From assembly GCF_017948675.1 (NCBI RefSeq), contig NZ_JAGFBU010000004.1, positions 1 through 64,000 of the forward strand: DNA of 64,000 nucleotides, in the 5' to 3' direction. This stretch comes from Flavobacterium flabelliforme. GTDB lineage: Bacteria > Bacteroidota > Bacteroidia > Flavobacteriales > Flavobacteriaceae. The notes below the pieces were generated by a model that searched no databases, had not been told where the DNA came from, and worked only from the letters and a program-made list of their open reading frames with translations. The translations under genes were made by a program, and so were the position numbers. Of the stretch, positions 36,113-46,440 are shown piece after piece (within the stretch, counting starts at the first letter, position 1; each line of letters begins with the position of its first letter).

Positions 36113-38248
36113 ATGAAAAATAAGATCGTCTTAAGTTGTCTTTGTGTTATTTTTGCAAGTTCATACACTAAAATTAAAGCACAAAAAATGTCAAAAAATA
36201 TTCCGACTCCAATCGCTAAAATAATTCCCAAAACCTTAGAAAAGCATGCTGCAAAAAGAGTAGATAATTACTTCTGGTTGAACGACAGAGAAAATCCTGA
36301 AGTTATTGATTATTTAAATCAGGAAAACACTTATTATGATGCCATGACTGCCGATACGAAAGGTTTTCAAAAAGAATTGTACGAGGAAATGAAATCACGT
36401 ATTAAGGAGGACGACCAATCTGTACCGTACTTGTACAACGGGTATTACTATATAACACGTTTTGAAACTGGAAAAGATTATCCTATTTATTCTAGAAAAA
36501 AAGGAACTCTTGACGCTGCAGAAGAAATATTATTTAATTGCAATGAAATGGCTGTTGGGCATTCCTACTTTCAGTTGGGAGGTTTAAGTGTAAGTCTTGA
36601 TAATAAATATGTTAGTTTTGGTATGGATACTGTAGGAAGACGTATTTATACTATCCAGATAAAGAATTTAGAAACAGGCGAAATACTCTCCGATAAGATT
36701 GAAAACGCTACAGGAAGTTCTGTTTGGGCCAATGATAATAAAACTATCTTTTATACTAAACAAGATGAAGTTACACTCCGTTCAGATAAGGTTTTTAAAC
36801 ATAAATTAGGAACAAGTGCAGTTGATGATATATTAGTTTTTAATGAAAAAGATGATACTTTTAATGTCTCTGTTGGTAAAGAAAAATCAAAAAAATATAT
36901 TGTAATTGGATCAGGAAGCACTTTGACTACTGAATATAGAATTTTAAACGCAGATACTCCTGACGGAGAATTTGTAGTTTTTCAGCCAAGGGTTCGTGGT
37001 CTAGAATATAGTATTTCTCATTTTGGAGATTCTTTCTATATTATGACTAATAAGGACAAAGCAACTAATTTTAAGTTGATGAAAACTCCTGAAAACGCAA
37101 CTAAAAAAGAGAATTGGAAAGATGTTATTGCCCATAGAAAGGATGTTTTATTAGAAGATATTGAAATTTTTAGCAATTATCTGGTAGTCGAAGAGCGATC
37201 TAATGGCTTAAATCACATAAGAATAATGCCTTGGAGCGGGCAAGGAGAATATTATTTGCCTTTTGGTAGCGAAACATATAGTGCTTATACTACTACAAAC
37301 GTAGATTTTGATACTGATATTTTGCGTTATAGTTATCAGTCATTGGCTACTCCGTCTTCTGTTATCGATTTTAACATGAAAACCAAAGAGAAAGAAGTCA
37401 AAAAAGAACAACAAGTTCTTGGTGGTCAATTTGATAAAAATAATTATATCGAAGAACGTGTATGGGCTACAGCTACTGATGGAACTAAAGTACCAATCTC
37501 TATGATTTATAGAAAGGGATTAAAAAAAGACGGTAACAATCCTCTTTTACTTTATGCTTACGGTTCTTATGGAGTTACTATGGATACGTATTTTTCTTCA
37601 ACTCGATTATCAATACTTGATAGAGGTTTTGTTTTTGCAATAGCACACATACGCGGTGGTGAAGATTTAGGAAGACAATGGTATGAAGATGGGAAATTAC
37701 TAAAAAAGAAAAACACCTTTACTGATTTTATTGATTGTTCTAAATTCTTGATCAGTGAAAAATATACTTCACCAAAACATTTGTATGCTGAAGGTGGTTC
37801 TGCAGGAGGTTTATTGATGGGTGCAGTGGTAAATATGGCTCCAGAATTGTATAATGGAGTCATTGCACAAGTTCCTTTTGTTGATGTAATAACTACCATG
37901 TTAGACGATACAATTCCGCTTACTACAGGTGAATATGACGAATGGGGAAATCCGAACGTAAAAAAATATTATGATTATATGTTGTCTTATTCACCATACG
38001 ATAATGTAAAAGCACAAAATTATCCTAATATGTATGTTTCTACAGGACTTCATGACTCTCAAGTACAATATTGGGAACCTGCGAAATGGGTTGCTAAGTT
38101 AAGGACTCAAAAAACAAATGATACAGTTCTATATTTAAATACGAATATGGATGCGGGTCATGGTGGCGCTTCTGGACGATTTGAAGCATTAAAAGAATTA
38201 GCAAAAGAATATACTTTTTTATTAGATTTAGAACAAATTAAAAAGTAA
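36113..38248 (+). CDS. ptrB: Oligopeptidase B-like S9 peptidase
   Basis: A 711-residue prolyl-oligopeptidase-family serine protease. The N-terminal region (MKNKIVLSCLCVIFASSYTKIKAQ) looks like an export signal, so it is probably periplasmic, unlike cytosolic E. coli PtrB. An internal ATG at residue 25-26 would give a cytosolic form. A beta-propeller (about 70-430) covers the alpha/beta-hydrolase domain. The catalytic Ser is in AEGGSAGGLLMG, the Asp in TGLHDSQVQYWEP and the His in DAGHGGASGR. IAHIRGGEDLGRQWYEDGK is a family hallmark. Oligopeptidase B cuts short peptides after basic residues. A role in peptide scavenging is likely. Confidence 0.92.
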   Translation: MKNKIVLSCLCVIFASSYTKIKAQKMSKNIPTPIAKIIPKTLEKHAAKRVDNYFWLNDRENPEVIDYLNQENTYYDAMTADTKGFQKELYEEMKSRIKEDDQSVPYLYNGYYYITRFETGKDYPIYSRKKGTLDAAEEILFNCNEMAVGHSYFQLGGLSVSLDNKYVSFGMDTVGRRIYTIQIKNLETGEILSDKIENATGSSVWANDNKTIFYTKQDEVTLRSDKVFKHKLGTSAVDDILVFNEKDDTFNVSVGKEKSKKYIVIGSGSTLTTEYRILNADTPDGEFVVFQPRVRGLEYSISHFGDSFYIMTNKDKATNFKLMKTPENATKKENWKDVIAHRKDVLLEDIEIFSNYLVVEERSNGLNHIRIMPWSGQGEYYLPFGSETYSAYTTTNVDFDTDILRYSYQSLATPSSVIDFNMKTKEKEVKKEQQVLGGQFDKNNYIEERVWATATDGTKVPISMIYRKGLKKDGNNPLLLYAYGSYGVTMDTYFSSTRLSILDRGFVFAIAHIRGGEDLGRQWYEDGKLLKKKNTFTDFIDCSKFLISEKYTSPKHLYAEGGSAGGLLMGAVVNMAPELYNGVIAQVPFVDVITTMLDDTIPLTTGEYDEWGNPNVKKYYDYMLSYSPYDNVKAQNYPNMYVSTGLHDSQVQYWEPAKWVAKLRTQKTNDTVLYLNTNMDAGHGGASGRFEALKELAKEYTFLLDLEQIKK

Positions 38249-38318
38249 TTACTTTTTTTTGTTAAATTTGTATCGTTCGTGAATAATTTATAAATTGTTC
38301 TCGACTAACTATTTTTTT

Positions 38319-39359
38319 ATGAAAAATGAAATAAATGCTTACAATAATGTTTTAGAATTAATAGGAGATACTCCACTTATTAAACTAAATAAAGTTACTG
38401 AAGATTTAAAAGGTAATTTCTATGCTAAAGTAGAAGCCTTTAATCCAGGACATTCCTCTAAAGACAGAATAGCATTATACATAATTGAAGAAGCTGAAAA
38501 AAAAGGAATATTAACTCCAGGTGATACAATAATCGAAACTACATCAGGTAATACTGGTTTTAGTTTAGCGATGGTAAGTATCATAAAAGGATATAATTGT
38601 ATTCTAGCTGTTAGTTCAAAATCTTCAAAAGATAAAATAGATATGCTTCGTAGTTTGGGTGCAAAAGTATATGTGTGTCCAGCACACGTTGCCGCAGATG
38701 ATGAACGTTCTTATTACAATGTGGCAAAACGTTTGCATGAAGAAACTAAAGGTTCGGTATACATCAATCAGTATTTCAATCAATTGAATATTGATGCGCA
38801 TTACAAATCTACGGGACCAGAAATATGGAAACAAACAAACGGTAAAATCACACATCTTGTAGCTTGTAGCGGAACGGGAGGAACTATTTCTGGAACGGCT
38901 AAATATTTAAAAGAGCAAAATCCAAATATTAAAATTCTAGGAGTTGATGCTTTTGGTTCGGTTTTAAAAAAATACCATGAAACAAAAGAGTTTGACAACG
39001 ACGAAATTTATCCATACAGAATTGAAGGTCTAGGGAAAAACTTAATTCCATCAGCTACAGATTTTGATGTTATTGATAAATTCATAAAGGTAACAGATGA
39101 GGAAAGTGCACATGCAGCGAGAGAAATCACCAAAAAAGAAGGCTTATTTGTGGGTTACACTTCTGGAGCTGTAATGCAAGCTATTAAACAATACGCAGAA
39201 CAAGGAGAGTTTGATGAAAACAGTAATGTTATTGCTATTTTTCCGGATCATGGTTCTCGTTATATGAGCAAAGTGTTTAGTGATGATTGGATGAACGAAC
39301 AAGGTTTTTTTGACAGTATTAATCAAGAAGAAGCTCAAAAAATAGAATTTATAAAATAA
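38319..39359 (+). CDS. Cysteine synthase / cystathionine beta-synthase family PLP enzyme
   Basis: A 346-residue fold-type II PLP enzyme, from the ATG at 38319. The cofactor lysine is in [11 protein letters not shown], the substrate loop is [12 protein letters not shown] and the phosphate loop is GTGGTISG. The GHSSKDR variant (instead of PxxSVKDR of CysK) groups it with cystathionine-beta-synthase-like and cysteine-synthase-like proteins common in Bacteroidota. The C-terminal CBS domain pair of eukaryotic enzymes is absent. It could make cysteine from O-acetylserine or act in trans-sulfuration with the lyase at 18595-19803. The precise reaction is open. It is monocistronic, with a strong terminator after it. 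Confidence 0.85.
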   Translation: MKNEINAYNNVLELIGDTPLIKLNKVTEDLKGNFYAKVEAFNPGHSSKDRIALYIIEEAEKKGILTPGDTIIETTSGNTGFSLAMVSIIKGYNCILAVSSKSSKDKIDMLRSLGAKVYVCPAHVAADDERSYYNVAKRLHEETKGSVYINQYFNQLNIDAHYKSTGPEIWKQTNGKITHLVACSGTGGTISGTAKYLKEQNPNIKILGVDAFGSVLKKYHETKEFDNDEIYPYRIEGLGKNLIPSATDFDVIDKFIKVTDEESAHAAREITKKEGLFVGYTSGAVMQAIKQYAEQGEFDENSNVIAIFPDHGSRYMSKVFSDDWMNEQGFFDSINQEEAQKIEFIK

Positions 39360-39370
39360 CATATATTCAT

Positions 39371-39412
39371 AAAAAAAAGTCCCATTTGCAAATGCAAATG
39401 GGACTTTTTTTT
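39371..39412. terminator. Bidirectional terminator
   Basis: AAAAAAGTCCCATTTGC pairs with GCAAATGGGACTTTTTT across AAAT, a near-perfect 17-bp stem. Confidence 0.92.
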
Positions 39413-39511
39413 GAAGTAAAAAGACTGATTTTTTAATAGTTTATAATTCTTAGCTTATTAAAAAATGTTACCAAAGCTTATTTAAGTTTAAACTAGCGTA
39501 TTCCTTTTTAT

Positions 39512-41584
39512 TTAATCTAATAACTCAGGATTACTAAGTAATAATTCTATCTTTTTTATAATGATGGTAATTTGATTCATTTGTAATTCTATGTTTCTAA
39601 AAAAGAGACTAATGTCTCTATTGACCCAACTTTCAGAAATAACCCTTGCACCCAAACTCATTCTTAAAACAGCACTTTCAAAACCAGTACTATATTTTAC
39701 ATTTACGGCTTGACCTATGTGACATTTTTGTGCAGCAAGTCGAATGATTTCTATCGAAGAACCTTCAAACTGATCTGATAAATCAGAATTTAATAAAGTA
39801 TATAGCTTTTTAACTTTATCAACAGATAAAGGTTCATTGTCTTTAAGAATGAAGAATGGGAAAATGGTTCGTATATTTCTAATTCCAAATTCTTTACTAT
39901 AGTAAGTTTTAGATTTGGTTTCATCACCATAAATAGGCTCTAAAAAAGAGGCATCTTTTATAGAGTCATCCACAAAATTACAAAACATCTCAATTCCCAT
40001 ATTTCGATATAGAACAGGTGTTTTATAGTATCGATCCATTTCTACTATGGCAGCATTCCAGCGCATATAAGAGCCATAGTTATATCCTTCTGATAATTCA
40101 TTTGAACAAAACCATGAAGTGGGCCAGTCGGAATGATTATAATACTGGGTTAATCCTTTAGGTAACGAAGTTTTTACAGAACGAATTAATTTATTTACAT
40201 TTTTAGGTAAAATTAATGCTCCGCAATAGGGTGGACCAGTGAAGTATTTACTTCCCGTAATAGTAACAATATATCCTTTACTAAGATAATTTTGAATGTC
40301 TTTTGGATCTAATCGCAGTTGTGAACCATCTACAATTATCTGAATGGATAACTTTTTAAGTGAATTTAGTTTTTGAATAAATCCATCACTAGGAGATTGA
40401 TATCCTAATTTTGATTGATCCATGGTATGCAATACCACATGTCTCCCTAGCTCATTAGTTCTAGTAATGGCATTCAGCACTTCTTCGTCTAATTGATCAG
40501 ATGATTTTAATACTCCATTTTCATCTCTAAAAGGAATTTCAATCAAATCGACATCTCTAAAACCTTCAATTCGATCTCCTTTTTTAACCGGATAATTTAA
40601 AGCTGTCGTATTTTCAAAATGATTCCCTTTTAATGCAGAAGCCACACCGCTGCCAGTTTCGTCAGAAGCAACTAAAATATGCGTAATGTTTTTTTCGGAG
40701 ATAATTTGAGTTATCGCTGCAATTTGAAGAGAAGAATCGGTACCTGAGGGTGAAAAAATGATTTCACATTCTTCATTTAACTTGAATGTTTTTCTAAGAT
40801 TATTTTTCAATAACTCAGTAAACTCTATTGTTGTTTTTTTGAATCCGTTTTTTAGGCTATTATTAATTAAAATGCTTCTGACTTTATCGGTTTTGTCAAA
40901 AGCAAAATTAGAAACACTTGTAGCTGTTGACGAAGCAAAAGTAAAAGCATCTGGTCTAGGAAAAGGTCGGCAACCGTATTTATTTAATAATTCAATTTCA
41001 TCAATATTCAATCTAAGATCACCTCCAGCCATTAATAAATATTCTGTTGGTTTTGCAAGATTTTCTATAATAGGCTTCCAAGATTCTTTACATTCTTTTC
41101 CAGATGTTTTCAAGCCATGAAAAACATCAAGTCCTTCATGATTCAAAGAAGATTCAGTGCTAAAATCAGTTTCATTTTTAATTAAATTAATTAAAAAATA
41201 ATCAAGATTTTCTAGTTTTTCTTTATCGTCTTTAGGAAGTAATTTATAAAATATTCGAGTCACTTCAAGTGCCGCAATATCGCACAATACAATGTCTTTT
41301 TTTTCATTGTTTAAAGCCTTATACCACAGTTGCCATTCGATACCATATCTTAAATAAACTAAAGCTAAAACGGGTTGATTTAAAAAGTCAGCACCAATTA
41401 TAATCGATTTATTGGGGATAATTTTAAAAACAGTAGGCTCTGTAGCAGAGGTAATAATATTGATATTATTTATTTTGGGTACCGTATTAAATCTTTTTAA
41501 AACGCGAACTAAGTAGTTTACATTTTCCTTTTCGAATAAACTAGTTCTATTGTATTGATTTTCAATTAGAATGTTGTTTGTCAT
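39512..41584 (-). CDS. Large PLP-dependent enzyme with unrecognised N-terminal domain
   Basis: A 690-residue cytosolic protein. From about residue 240 it looks like a fold-type I PLP enzyme: IFSPSGTDSSLQIAAI (phosphate loop), DETGSGVASALKG, LHTMDQSKLGYQSP, IIVDGSQLRLD (cofactor Asp) and TGSKYFTGPPYCGALILP with the Schiff-base Lys446. It resembles class V aminotransferases or decarboxylases only loosely. Residues 1-200, including IIIGADFLNQPVLALVYLRYGIEWQLWYKAL, have no family I can name. The chain is much longer than usual for this fold. It is alone, with a 400-bp upstream gap and no obvious operon partner. The reaction is unknown; C-S, C-N or decarboxylation chemistry are all possible. Confidence 0.75.
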   Translation of the reverse strand: MTNNILIENQYNRTSLFEKENVNYLVRVLKRFNTVPKINNINIITSATEPTVFKIIPNKSIIIGADFLNQPVLALVYLRYGIEWQLWYKALNNEKKDIVLCDIAALEVTRIFYKLLPKDDKEKLENLDYFLINLIKNETDFSTESSLNHEGLDVFHGLKTSGKECKESWKPIIENLAKPTEYLLMAGGDLRLNIDEIELLNKYGCRPFPRPDAFTFASSTATSVSNFAFDKTDKVRSILINNSLKNGFKKTTIEFTELLKNNLRKTFKLNEECEIIFSPSGTDSSLQIAAITQIISEKNITHILVASDETGSGVASALKGNHFENTTALNYPVKKGDRIEGFRDVDLIEIPFRDENGVLKSSDQLDEEVLNAITRTNELGRHVVLHTMDQSKLGYQSPSDGFIQKLNSLKKLSIQIIVDGSQLRLDPKDIQNYLSKGYIVTITGSKYFTGPPYCGALILPKNVNKLIRSVKTSLPKGLTQYYNHSDWPTSWFCSNELSEGYNYGSYMRWNAAIVEMDRYYKTPVLYRNMGIEMFCNFVDDSIKDASFLEPIYGDETKSKTYYSKEFGIRNIRTIFPFFILKDNEPLSVDKVKKLYTLLNSDLSDQFEGSSIEIIRLAAQKCHIGQAVNVKYSTGFESAVLRMSLGARVISESWVNRDISLFFRNIELQMNQITIIIKKIELLLSNPELLD

Positions 41585-41917
41585 AGATGTTATATTTTAA
41601 AACGTTCATCTGAACGAAGTTCTTTAATTAGGAATAAATACTTGATCAACTAAATATTGTTCCTGTTTGATAAGCTCAAATTTTAGATTTGTATGATTTA
41701 AATCTACAAAATCCCAAATGGTTTAAAGCTTTAAATTTATAGTGTAGTATTTTTTTTGAGGAATTGATCAAATTTAAAACAAAAAAAATCAATTGAAGTT
41801 CAATGACCAACAATAGTTATTCTTTTTTGCAATACAAGTCTGTTTTTATTTCATTAAGACTTACAACTAATTTGATAATTGTAATTAAGGAATAAAACAA
41901 CCATAAATTAGGAATCG
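41585..41917. other. AT-rich upstream region of the large PLP gene
   Basis: Intergenic sequence with no supportable reading frame. It should hold the leftward promoter. I see only AT-rich sequence with scattered A and T tracts. Confidence 0.5.
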
Positions 41918-41953
41918 AAAAGTCCTTTTTACAGAAGCAAAAAGGACTTTTTT
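41918..41953 (-). terminator. Terminator after yebC
   Basis: AAAAGTCCTTTTT / AAAAAGGACTTTT around ACAGAAGC, 33 bp past the yebC stop. Confidence 0.88.
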
Positions 41954-41985
41954 GTTGAGTATGAAATAGGATTAACTAAAAAAAA

Positions 41986-42699
41986 CTAGTTCTCTTCCAT
42001 GGTGTGATATACGTTCATAACGTCATCATCTTCCTCTAGCTTTTCTATTAATTTTTCAACATCAGCTACTTCCGCTTCTGTTAGTTTTTTGGTAATTTGA
42101 GGGATTCTTTCAAAACCTGACGAAAGAATTTCAATCCCTCTATGTTCTAATTCTTTTTGTATAGTTCCAAAACTATTAAAAGGCGCATAAATTAATATTC
42201 CATCTTCATCTTCAAAAACTTCTTCAGCACCAAAGTCAATTAATTCTAGCTCTAATTCCTCAGGATCCATTCCGTTGGCTGGAATTCTAAAATTACACGT
42301 ATGGTCAAACATAAATTCTACTGAACCCTGAGTTCCCATAGTTCCGTTACATTTGTTAAAATAGCTTCTTACATTAGCCACAGTTCTATTATTATTATCA
42401 GTCGCCGTTTCTACTAAAAGTGCAATTCCGTGGGGTGCGTATCCTTCAAATAAAACTTCTTTATAATTGGCAGTATCTTTATCGGTTGCTTTTTTTATAG
42501 CGCGTTCTACGTTTTCTTTAGGCATATTTGCAGCCTTTGAGTTTTGTATAACAGCTCTTAATCTGGAATTCGCCTCGGGATTTGGTCCGCCTTCCTTAAC
42601 AGCCATTACAATATCTTTTCCAATTCTGGTAAATGCTTTGGCCATTGCTGACCAACGTTTCATTTTTCTACCTTTTCTAAATTCAAATGCTCTTCCCAT
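41986..42699 (-). CDS. yebC: YebC/PmpR family protein
   Basis: A 237-residue protein of the widely conserved YebC/TACO1 family: MGRAFEFRKGRKMKRWSAMAKAFTRIGKDI at the start, then GGPNPEANSRLRAVIQNSKAANMPKENVERAIKKA and EGYAPHGIALLVE. Members bind DNA as regulators or assist ribosomes at difficult sequences such as proline runs. The N-terminus departs from the usual MAGHSKWANIKHRK and follows the AFEFRKGRK form, which marks a distinct subgroup seen in Bacteroidota. It is in the same direction as the S41 protease gene, 111 bp downstream of it, but probably has its own promoter. Confidence 0.92.
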   Translation of the reverse strand: MGRAFEFRKGRKMKRWSAMAKAFTRIGKDIVMAVKEGGPNPEANSRLRAVIQNSKAANMPKENVERAIKKATDKDTANYKEVLFEGYAPHGIALLVETATDNNNRTVANVRSYFNKCNGTMGTQGSVEFMFDHTCNFRIPANGMDPEELELELIDFGAEEVFEDEDGILIYAPFNSFGTIQKELEHRGIEILSSGFERIPQITKKLTEAEVADVEKLIEKLEEDDDVMNVYHTMEEN

Positions 42700-42810
42700 T
42701 GCTATTTATTATTTTGTACTGCAAAAATACAGTTATTAGTTATTTATTCAAATATTTTTTGAACTCAATTAAAACTGTATTTAAAAATAAAGTTGATTTT
42801 ATCTAACTCT

Positions 42811-44865
42811 TTATTTTTTGATTAAAGTATTGTAATCGTTTAAAATTGCTATTGCCTCTTCTAAATAGGGACTGTTTTTTATATTTTTTATTTTGTAAGT
42901 ATTAATATCTTGTTGCAAAGTGTCTGATTTTAGTTTTTCTAAATCGGTGGTGTTATTAGAAATGACTAAATCACTTTTAGTTTCAACAATTTTTTTTACT
43001 TTATCCCAAAGTGAATCTATTTGATGTACATCTTCAAAAACATCTTTAAAGATTAATCTTGTTGGTTTTTTTGGTGTATTATAAAATAAATTGATTTGTT
43101 CATTAGCCAAGTTAATTTCATTAAATATGAGTTTATTGGTCACTCTTAAATTACTACTTTCAATTACCTGTGCAAAATAATTTTTGGGTAAAGGAACAAA
43201 CTTTACTTTCGGAATAATATCTTCATTTTTAAAAGCCGTTTTATAATTGGCCTCGCTAGAAATAACATTTTCAAATAAAACCGGCAATACTACATCGGGT
43301 AAAATTCCTTTTATCTGATTGCTTTCACCAGTAATTCTATAAAATTTTTCAACTGTAACTTTTACAAAATCTTGTTGCCTTTGCTCGTCTAATGGCAAAA
43401 TAGATTGCATTGTTGCTTTTCCTAATGACTTGCTTCCTATTACAATTCCTCTATTGTAATCCTGAATTGCTGCCGCAAAGAGTTCGCTAGCAGATGCCGA
43501 ATTTCCATTTATTAATAAAACAATTGGGCCATCATATACATTGTCTTCATTACAAACTTCTAAAATAATTTGTTCGTTTTTATTATTCACTAAAATAGAT
43601 AACGGACCTTTTTCAATAAACATTTCAGCAAGTTTCACCGCTTCTTCTATTGATCCTCCACCATTATCTTGAAGATCGATAACGAGTCCTTTTATATTGT
43701 CTTTTTTAAGTTTTGCAATCTCAAGGGCAACATCATCAGCACATCCTTGTACAATTGTGCCATCAAAGTTGGAATAAAAATTAGGAATATTAATGTATCC
43801 TACTTTTGTTTCTTTTTCGGCAATGAAGCTATAAACGGCATTTGTTGTCGCCTTCATGATTTGTTTTTGAAGCAAAACATTTTGTATAGTTCCATTTTTT
43901 TTCTGAATAGTAAGTTCTATTTCGGTATTAAAATCTGACGAAATCATTTCTCCAATTTTTTCAATAGACGAGCAAGAAACGGCATATGCAACGCCCTTAT
44001 TGTTAGAAACTTTTAAAACTAAATCTTCTTTTTCTAATTTATTAGTTTTTGCAGCTGGTCCTCCAGGTTCAATTTCTGTAATGATAATTTCATCATTTTG
44101 TCCTAAACTAAAATTTAATCCCAAGGAAAGAGTACTGGTAGACAAGCCAGACATAAAACTTGATTTTGCAGCTAGAGAAAAATAATTAGTATGTGGATCA
44201 AAATAAGTGCAAAAAAGATTCAAAAAAGTATTTTTAAGATCTTCTTCGATTTGATTTTTATTCTCTAAAATATTATCTACTTGACAAATAGTAGCATCAA
44301 AAAGTTTTGTTTTATTCACTTTTTCTAGAGTCGAAAAATTTTGTGCTAATGAATCTAAGTTAACGCTCAGTTTAGCAATATCTTCTAGAATAGTGTATCT
44401 AAGCCTCTTTTTCCAAACGCGTTCTAAGTCTTTAGCGACTAGATCAAATGGAAAGTTTTTTTTAGAAAACCGAATCGAATCTTTACTTGTGTAGTCAAAA
44501 GGATCATTTTGTATTTTATGAAGCACTTTTTTCTTCCTGATCAAAGCGTTTTTGTAAACAGAAACAAACTCATTCATAAATGAGCAATTATTTTTTAAAA
44601 TATAATCGTCTAATTTAAGTCTATGCCTGCGTAATTTTAAATATTCTTTTTTGGTAAAAATATTTCTATTAAAATCGAGTGCGTCCATAAAAGTATCAAA
44701 AACATAAACAGATAAACTGTCGTCTACTTTTTTAGGTTTAAAATGCTCTTCTTGTAACAATGTATTTATTTTTAAAGCTAATTCACAGGTATTCTCATTT
44801 TGCTGCGCTAATAATGAAAATGGAGCCAATAAAAATAGGAGTAAAGTTTTTTTCATTTGTTTCAA
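42811..44865 (-). CDS. prc: C-terminal processing peptidase, S41 family (Prc-like)
   Basis: A 684-residue exported protease (signal MKQMKKTLLLFLLAPFSLLAQ). An N-terminal helical region (about 25-230) is followed by a PDZ domain (about 250-340, LGLNFSLGQNDEIIITEIEPGGPAAKTNKLEKEDLVLKV). The S41 core carries the nucleophile in NGNSASASELFAAAIQDY and the general-base lysine in GSKSLGKATMQS. VIDLQDNGGGSIEEAVKLAEMFI is the preceding family strand. Homologues trim C-termini of periplasmic proteins and lipoprotein or peptidoglycan enzymes. The C-terminal 140 residues resemble the DUF3340-type tail of Prc. It lies 134 bp from gcvT, same direction. Confidence 0.9.
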   Translation of the reverse strand: MKQMKKTLLLFLLAPFSLLAQQNENTCELALKINTLLQEEHFKPKKVDDSLSVYVFDTFMDALDFNRNIFTKKEYLKLRRHRLKLDDYILKNNCSFMNEFVSVYKNALIRKKKVLHKIQNDPFDYTSKDSIRFSKKNFPFDLVAKDLERVWKKRLRYTILEDIAKLSVNLDSLAQNFSTLEKVNKTKLFDATICQVDNILENKNQIEEDLKNTFLNLFCTYFDPHTNYFSLAAKSSFMSGLSTSTLSLGLNFSLGQNDEIIITEIEPGGPAAKTNKLEKEDLVLKVSNNKGVAYAVSCSSIEKIGEMISSDFNTEIELTIQKKNGTIQNVLLQKQIMKATTNAVYSFIAEKETKVGYINIPNFYSNFDGTIVQGCADDVALEIAKLKKDNIKGLVIDLQDNGGGSIEEAVKLAEMFIEKGPLSILVNNKNEQIILEVCNEDNVYDGPIVLLINGNSASASELFAAAIQDYNRGIVIGSKSLGKATMQSILPLDEQRQQDFVKVTVEKFYRITGESNQIKGILPDVVLPVLFENVISSEANYKTAFKNEDIIPKVKFVPLPKNYFAQVIESSNLRVTNKLIFNEINLANEQINLFYNTPKKPTRLIFKDVFEDVHQIDSLWDKVKKIVETKSDLVISNNTTDLEKLKSDTLQQDINTYKIKNIKNSPYLEEAIAILNDYNTLIKK

Positions 44866-44999
44866 AAAGAATAGATTCTATTGGTACTTCAAAATTTTAT
44901 TTATAAAAAAGTAACCACAAATGTACACGTTTTATTTCGTGAAATTTGTGGTTCGTTTTTATTATTATTTACGCACAAAGCGCTACTATAATGTTATTT

Positions 45000-46082
45000 C
45001 TATTTCTTGTAAAAAGGTAATTTTACCACTTTTGCAGGAACATCATTTTTACGAATTCTAATAAAAATATCGCTGTCAATAGCACTGTTTGCTACCGTTA
45101 CATAACCCAATCCAATTCCTTTGTTCATAGAAGGAGACATTGTTCCAGAAGTTACAATTCCAATTACAGCTCCATTTGCGTCTACAATTTCGTAATCGTG
45201 TCTTGGCACAGCACGCTCTTGCATTTCAAAAGCAACAATTTTTCTAGTAACACCTTCTTCTTTTTGTTTTTTCAAGTTCTCAGAGTTGGTAAACTCTTTA
45301 TTGAATTTTGTAATCCAGCCTAATCCAGCTTCAAGAGGAGAAGTAGTATCGCTGATGTCATTTCCGTACAAACAAAAACCCATTTCCAAACGCAAAGTAT
45401 CACGAGCTGCTAAACCAATTGGTTTGATTCCGAAAGCTGCTCCAGCTTCAAAAACTTTATTCCAAATCGCTTCTGCTTGGTCATTTTTACAATAAATTTC
45501 AAAACCTCCAGAACCAGTATATCCAGTTGCTGAAATAATTACGTTATCAAAACCAGCAAAATCACCAACTTCAAAATGGTAATAAGGAATCGCAGCTAAA
45601 TCTAATGAGGATAAAGGTTGCATTGCTTCAACTGCTTTTGGCCCTTGAATAGCAAACAACGAATACTCATCCGAAAGGTTTTTCATATCCGCTCCTACAT
45701 CATTACGAGCTGAAATCCATTCCCAATCTTTATCTATATTCGAAGCATTTACTACTAATAAATACTCTTCTTCTTTCATTTTATAGATAATCAAATCATC
45801 TACAATTCCACCGTCCTCATTTGGCAAACAAGAATATTGCGCTTTACCAATTGTTAAAGTCGATGCATCATTCGAACAAACTTTTTGAATCAAAGCCAAA
45901 GCATTTGGTCCAGAAAGTAAAAATTCACCCATGTGCGAAACGTCAAAAACACCTACAGCATTTCTCACTGTTTCATGTTCAGCATTCACTCCTTCATAAG
46001 TAATTGGCATATTGTATCCAGCAAACGGAAGCATTTTAGCTCCTAAACTTTCGTGTATGTGCGTAAGCGCAGTATTTTTCAT
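45000..46082 (-). CDS. gcvT: Aminomethyltransferase (glycine cleavage T protein)
   Basis: The protein takes the aminomethyl group from lipoylated H protein and transfers the one-carbon unit to tetrahydrofolate. At 360 residues it is normal length. The folate-binding and catalytic segments [50 protein letters not shown] (with the conserved Asp/Glu in this region) and [15 protein letters not shown] are present. It stands away from gcvH and gcvP, as commonly found in Flavobacterium. Its E3 partner may be the LpdA encoded at 20754-22157. No glycine riboswitch is visible in the ~60 bp upstream. Confidence 0.95.
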   Translation of the reverse strand: MKNTALTHIHESLGAKMLPFAGYNMPITYEGVNAEHETVRNAVGVFDVSHMGEFLLSGPNALALIQKVCSNDASTLTIGKAQYSCLPNEDGGIVDDLIIYKMKEEEYLLVVNASNIDKDWEWISARNDVGADMKNLSDEYSLFAIQGPKAVEAMQPLSSLDLAAIPYYHFEVGDFAGFDNVIISATGYTGSGGFEIYCKNDQAEAIWNKVFEAGAAFGIKPIGLAARDTLRLEMGFCLYGNDISDTTSPLEAGLGWITKFNKEFTNSENLKKQKEEGVTRKIVAFEMQERAVPRHDYEIVDANGAVIGIVTSGTMSPSMNKGIGLGYVTVANSAIDSDIFIRIRKNDVPAKVVKLPFYKK

Positions 46083-46214
46083 TGTGTTGTTGTATAAAAT
46101 TTGAAGTCGCTAATTTATTGCTTTTTTATGGAGTAGCAAAGAAGACAGCAAGCAAAATTAAAAGATTCAATCGTTTTCGTTAATCTAGAAATCACAGTTT
46201 CCACTAATTATTTT

Positions 46215-46300
46215 CTGGAGCTATTTCCAGCTATTCATTTCAAGTCCTCGCCTCGCTAAAACGCTCTGCTGTGGGCTTTCCATTTCTATCTGGGCTAGGG
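46215..46300 (+). repeat. Dispersed palindromic repeat, copy R4
   Basis: Left arm CTGGAGCTATTTCCAGCTAT and right arm GGGCTTTCCATTTCTATCTG then GGCTAGG, as in R2. The centre (CCTCGCCTCGCTAAAACGCT) is degenerate and only weakly palindromic. Confidence 0.6.
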
Positions 46301-46351
46301 TTTTGGTCTTTAATTCTCGTTTTATCTTTAATACATCAATTATCTATTTCA

Positions 46352-46399
46352 TAAAAAAAATGGCTTCACCACTTTTGTTTTAAGAGTGAGGAAGCCATT
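46352..46399 (-). terminator. Terminator after the DoxD/DoxA gene
   Basis: AATGGCTTC / GAAGCCATT with extra pairing CACTctt-type inside. The A run on the plus strand provides U on the leftward transcript. Confidence 0.8.
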
Positions 46400-46414
46400 C
46401 CAAATAATAAAGTG

Positions 46415-46440
46415 TTATTTATTTATTTATTTATTTATTT
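46415..46440. repeat. Tetranucleotide repeat (TTTA)6-7 across a stop codon
   Basis: A 26-bp pure TTTA tract that contains the stop codon of the DoxD/DoxA gene (46427-46429) and its last codons. Slippage would keep a nearby stop in most frames, so effects on the protein should be small. Confidence 0.85.

Noticed and set aside
46083..46214. Glycine riboswitch before gcvT
   Set aside because: The short upstream sequence is AT-rich, without the paired G-rich domains of that class.
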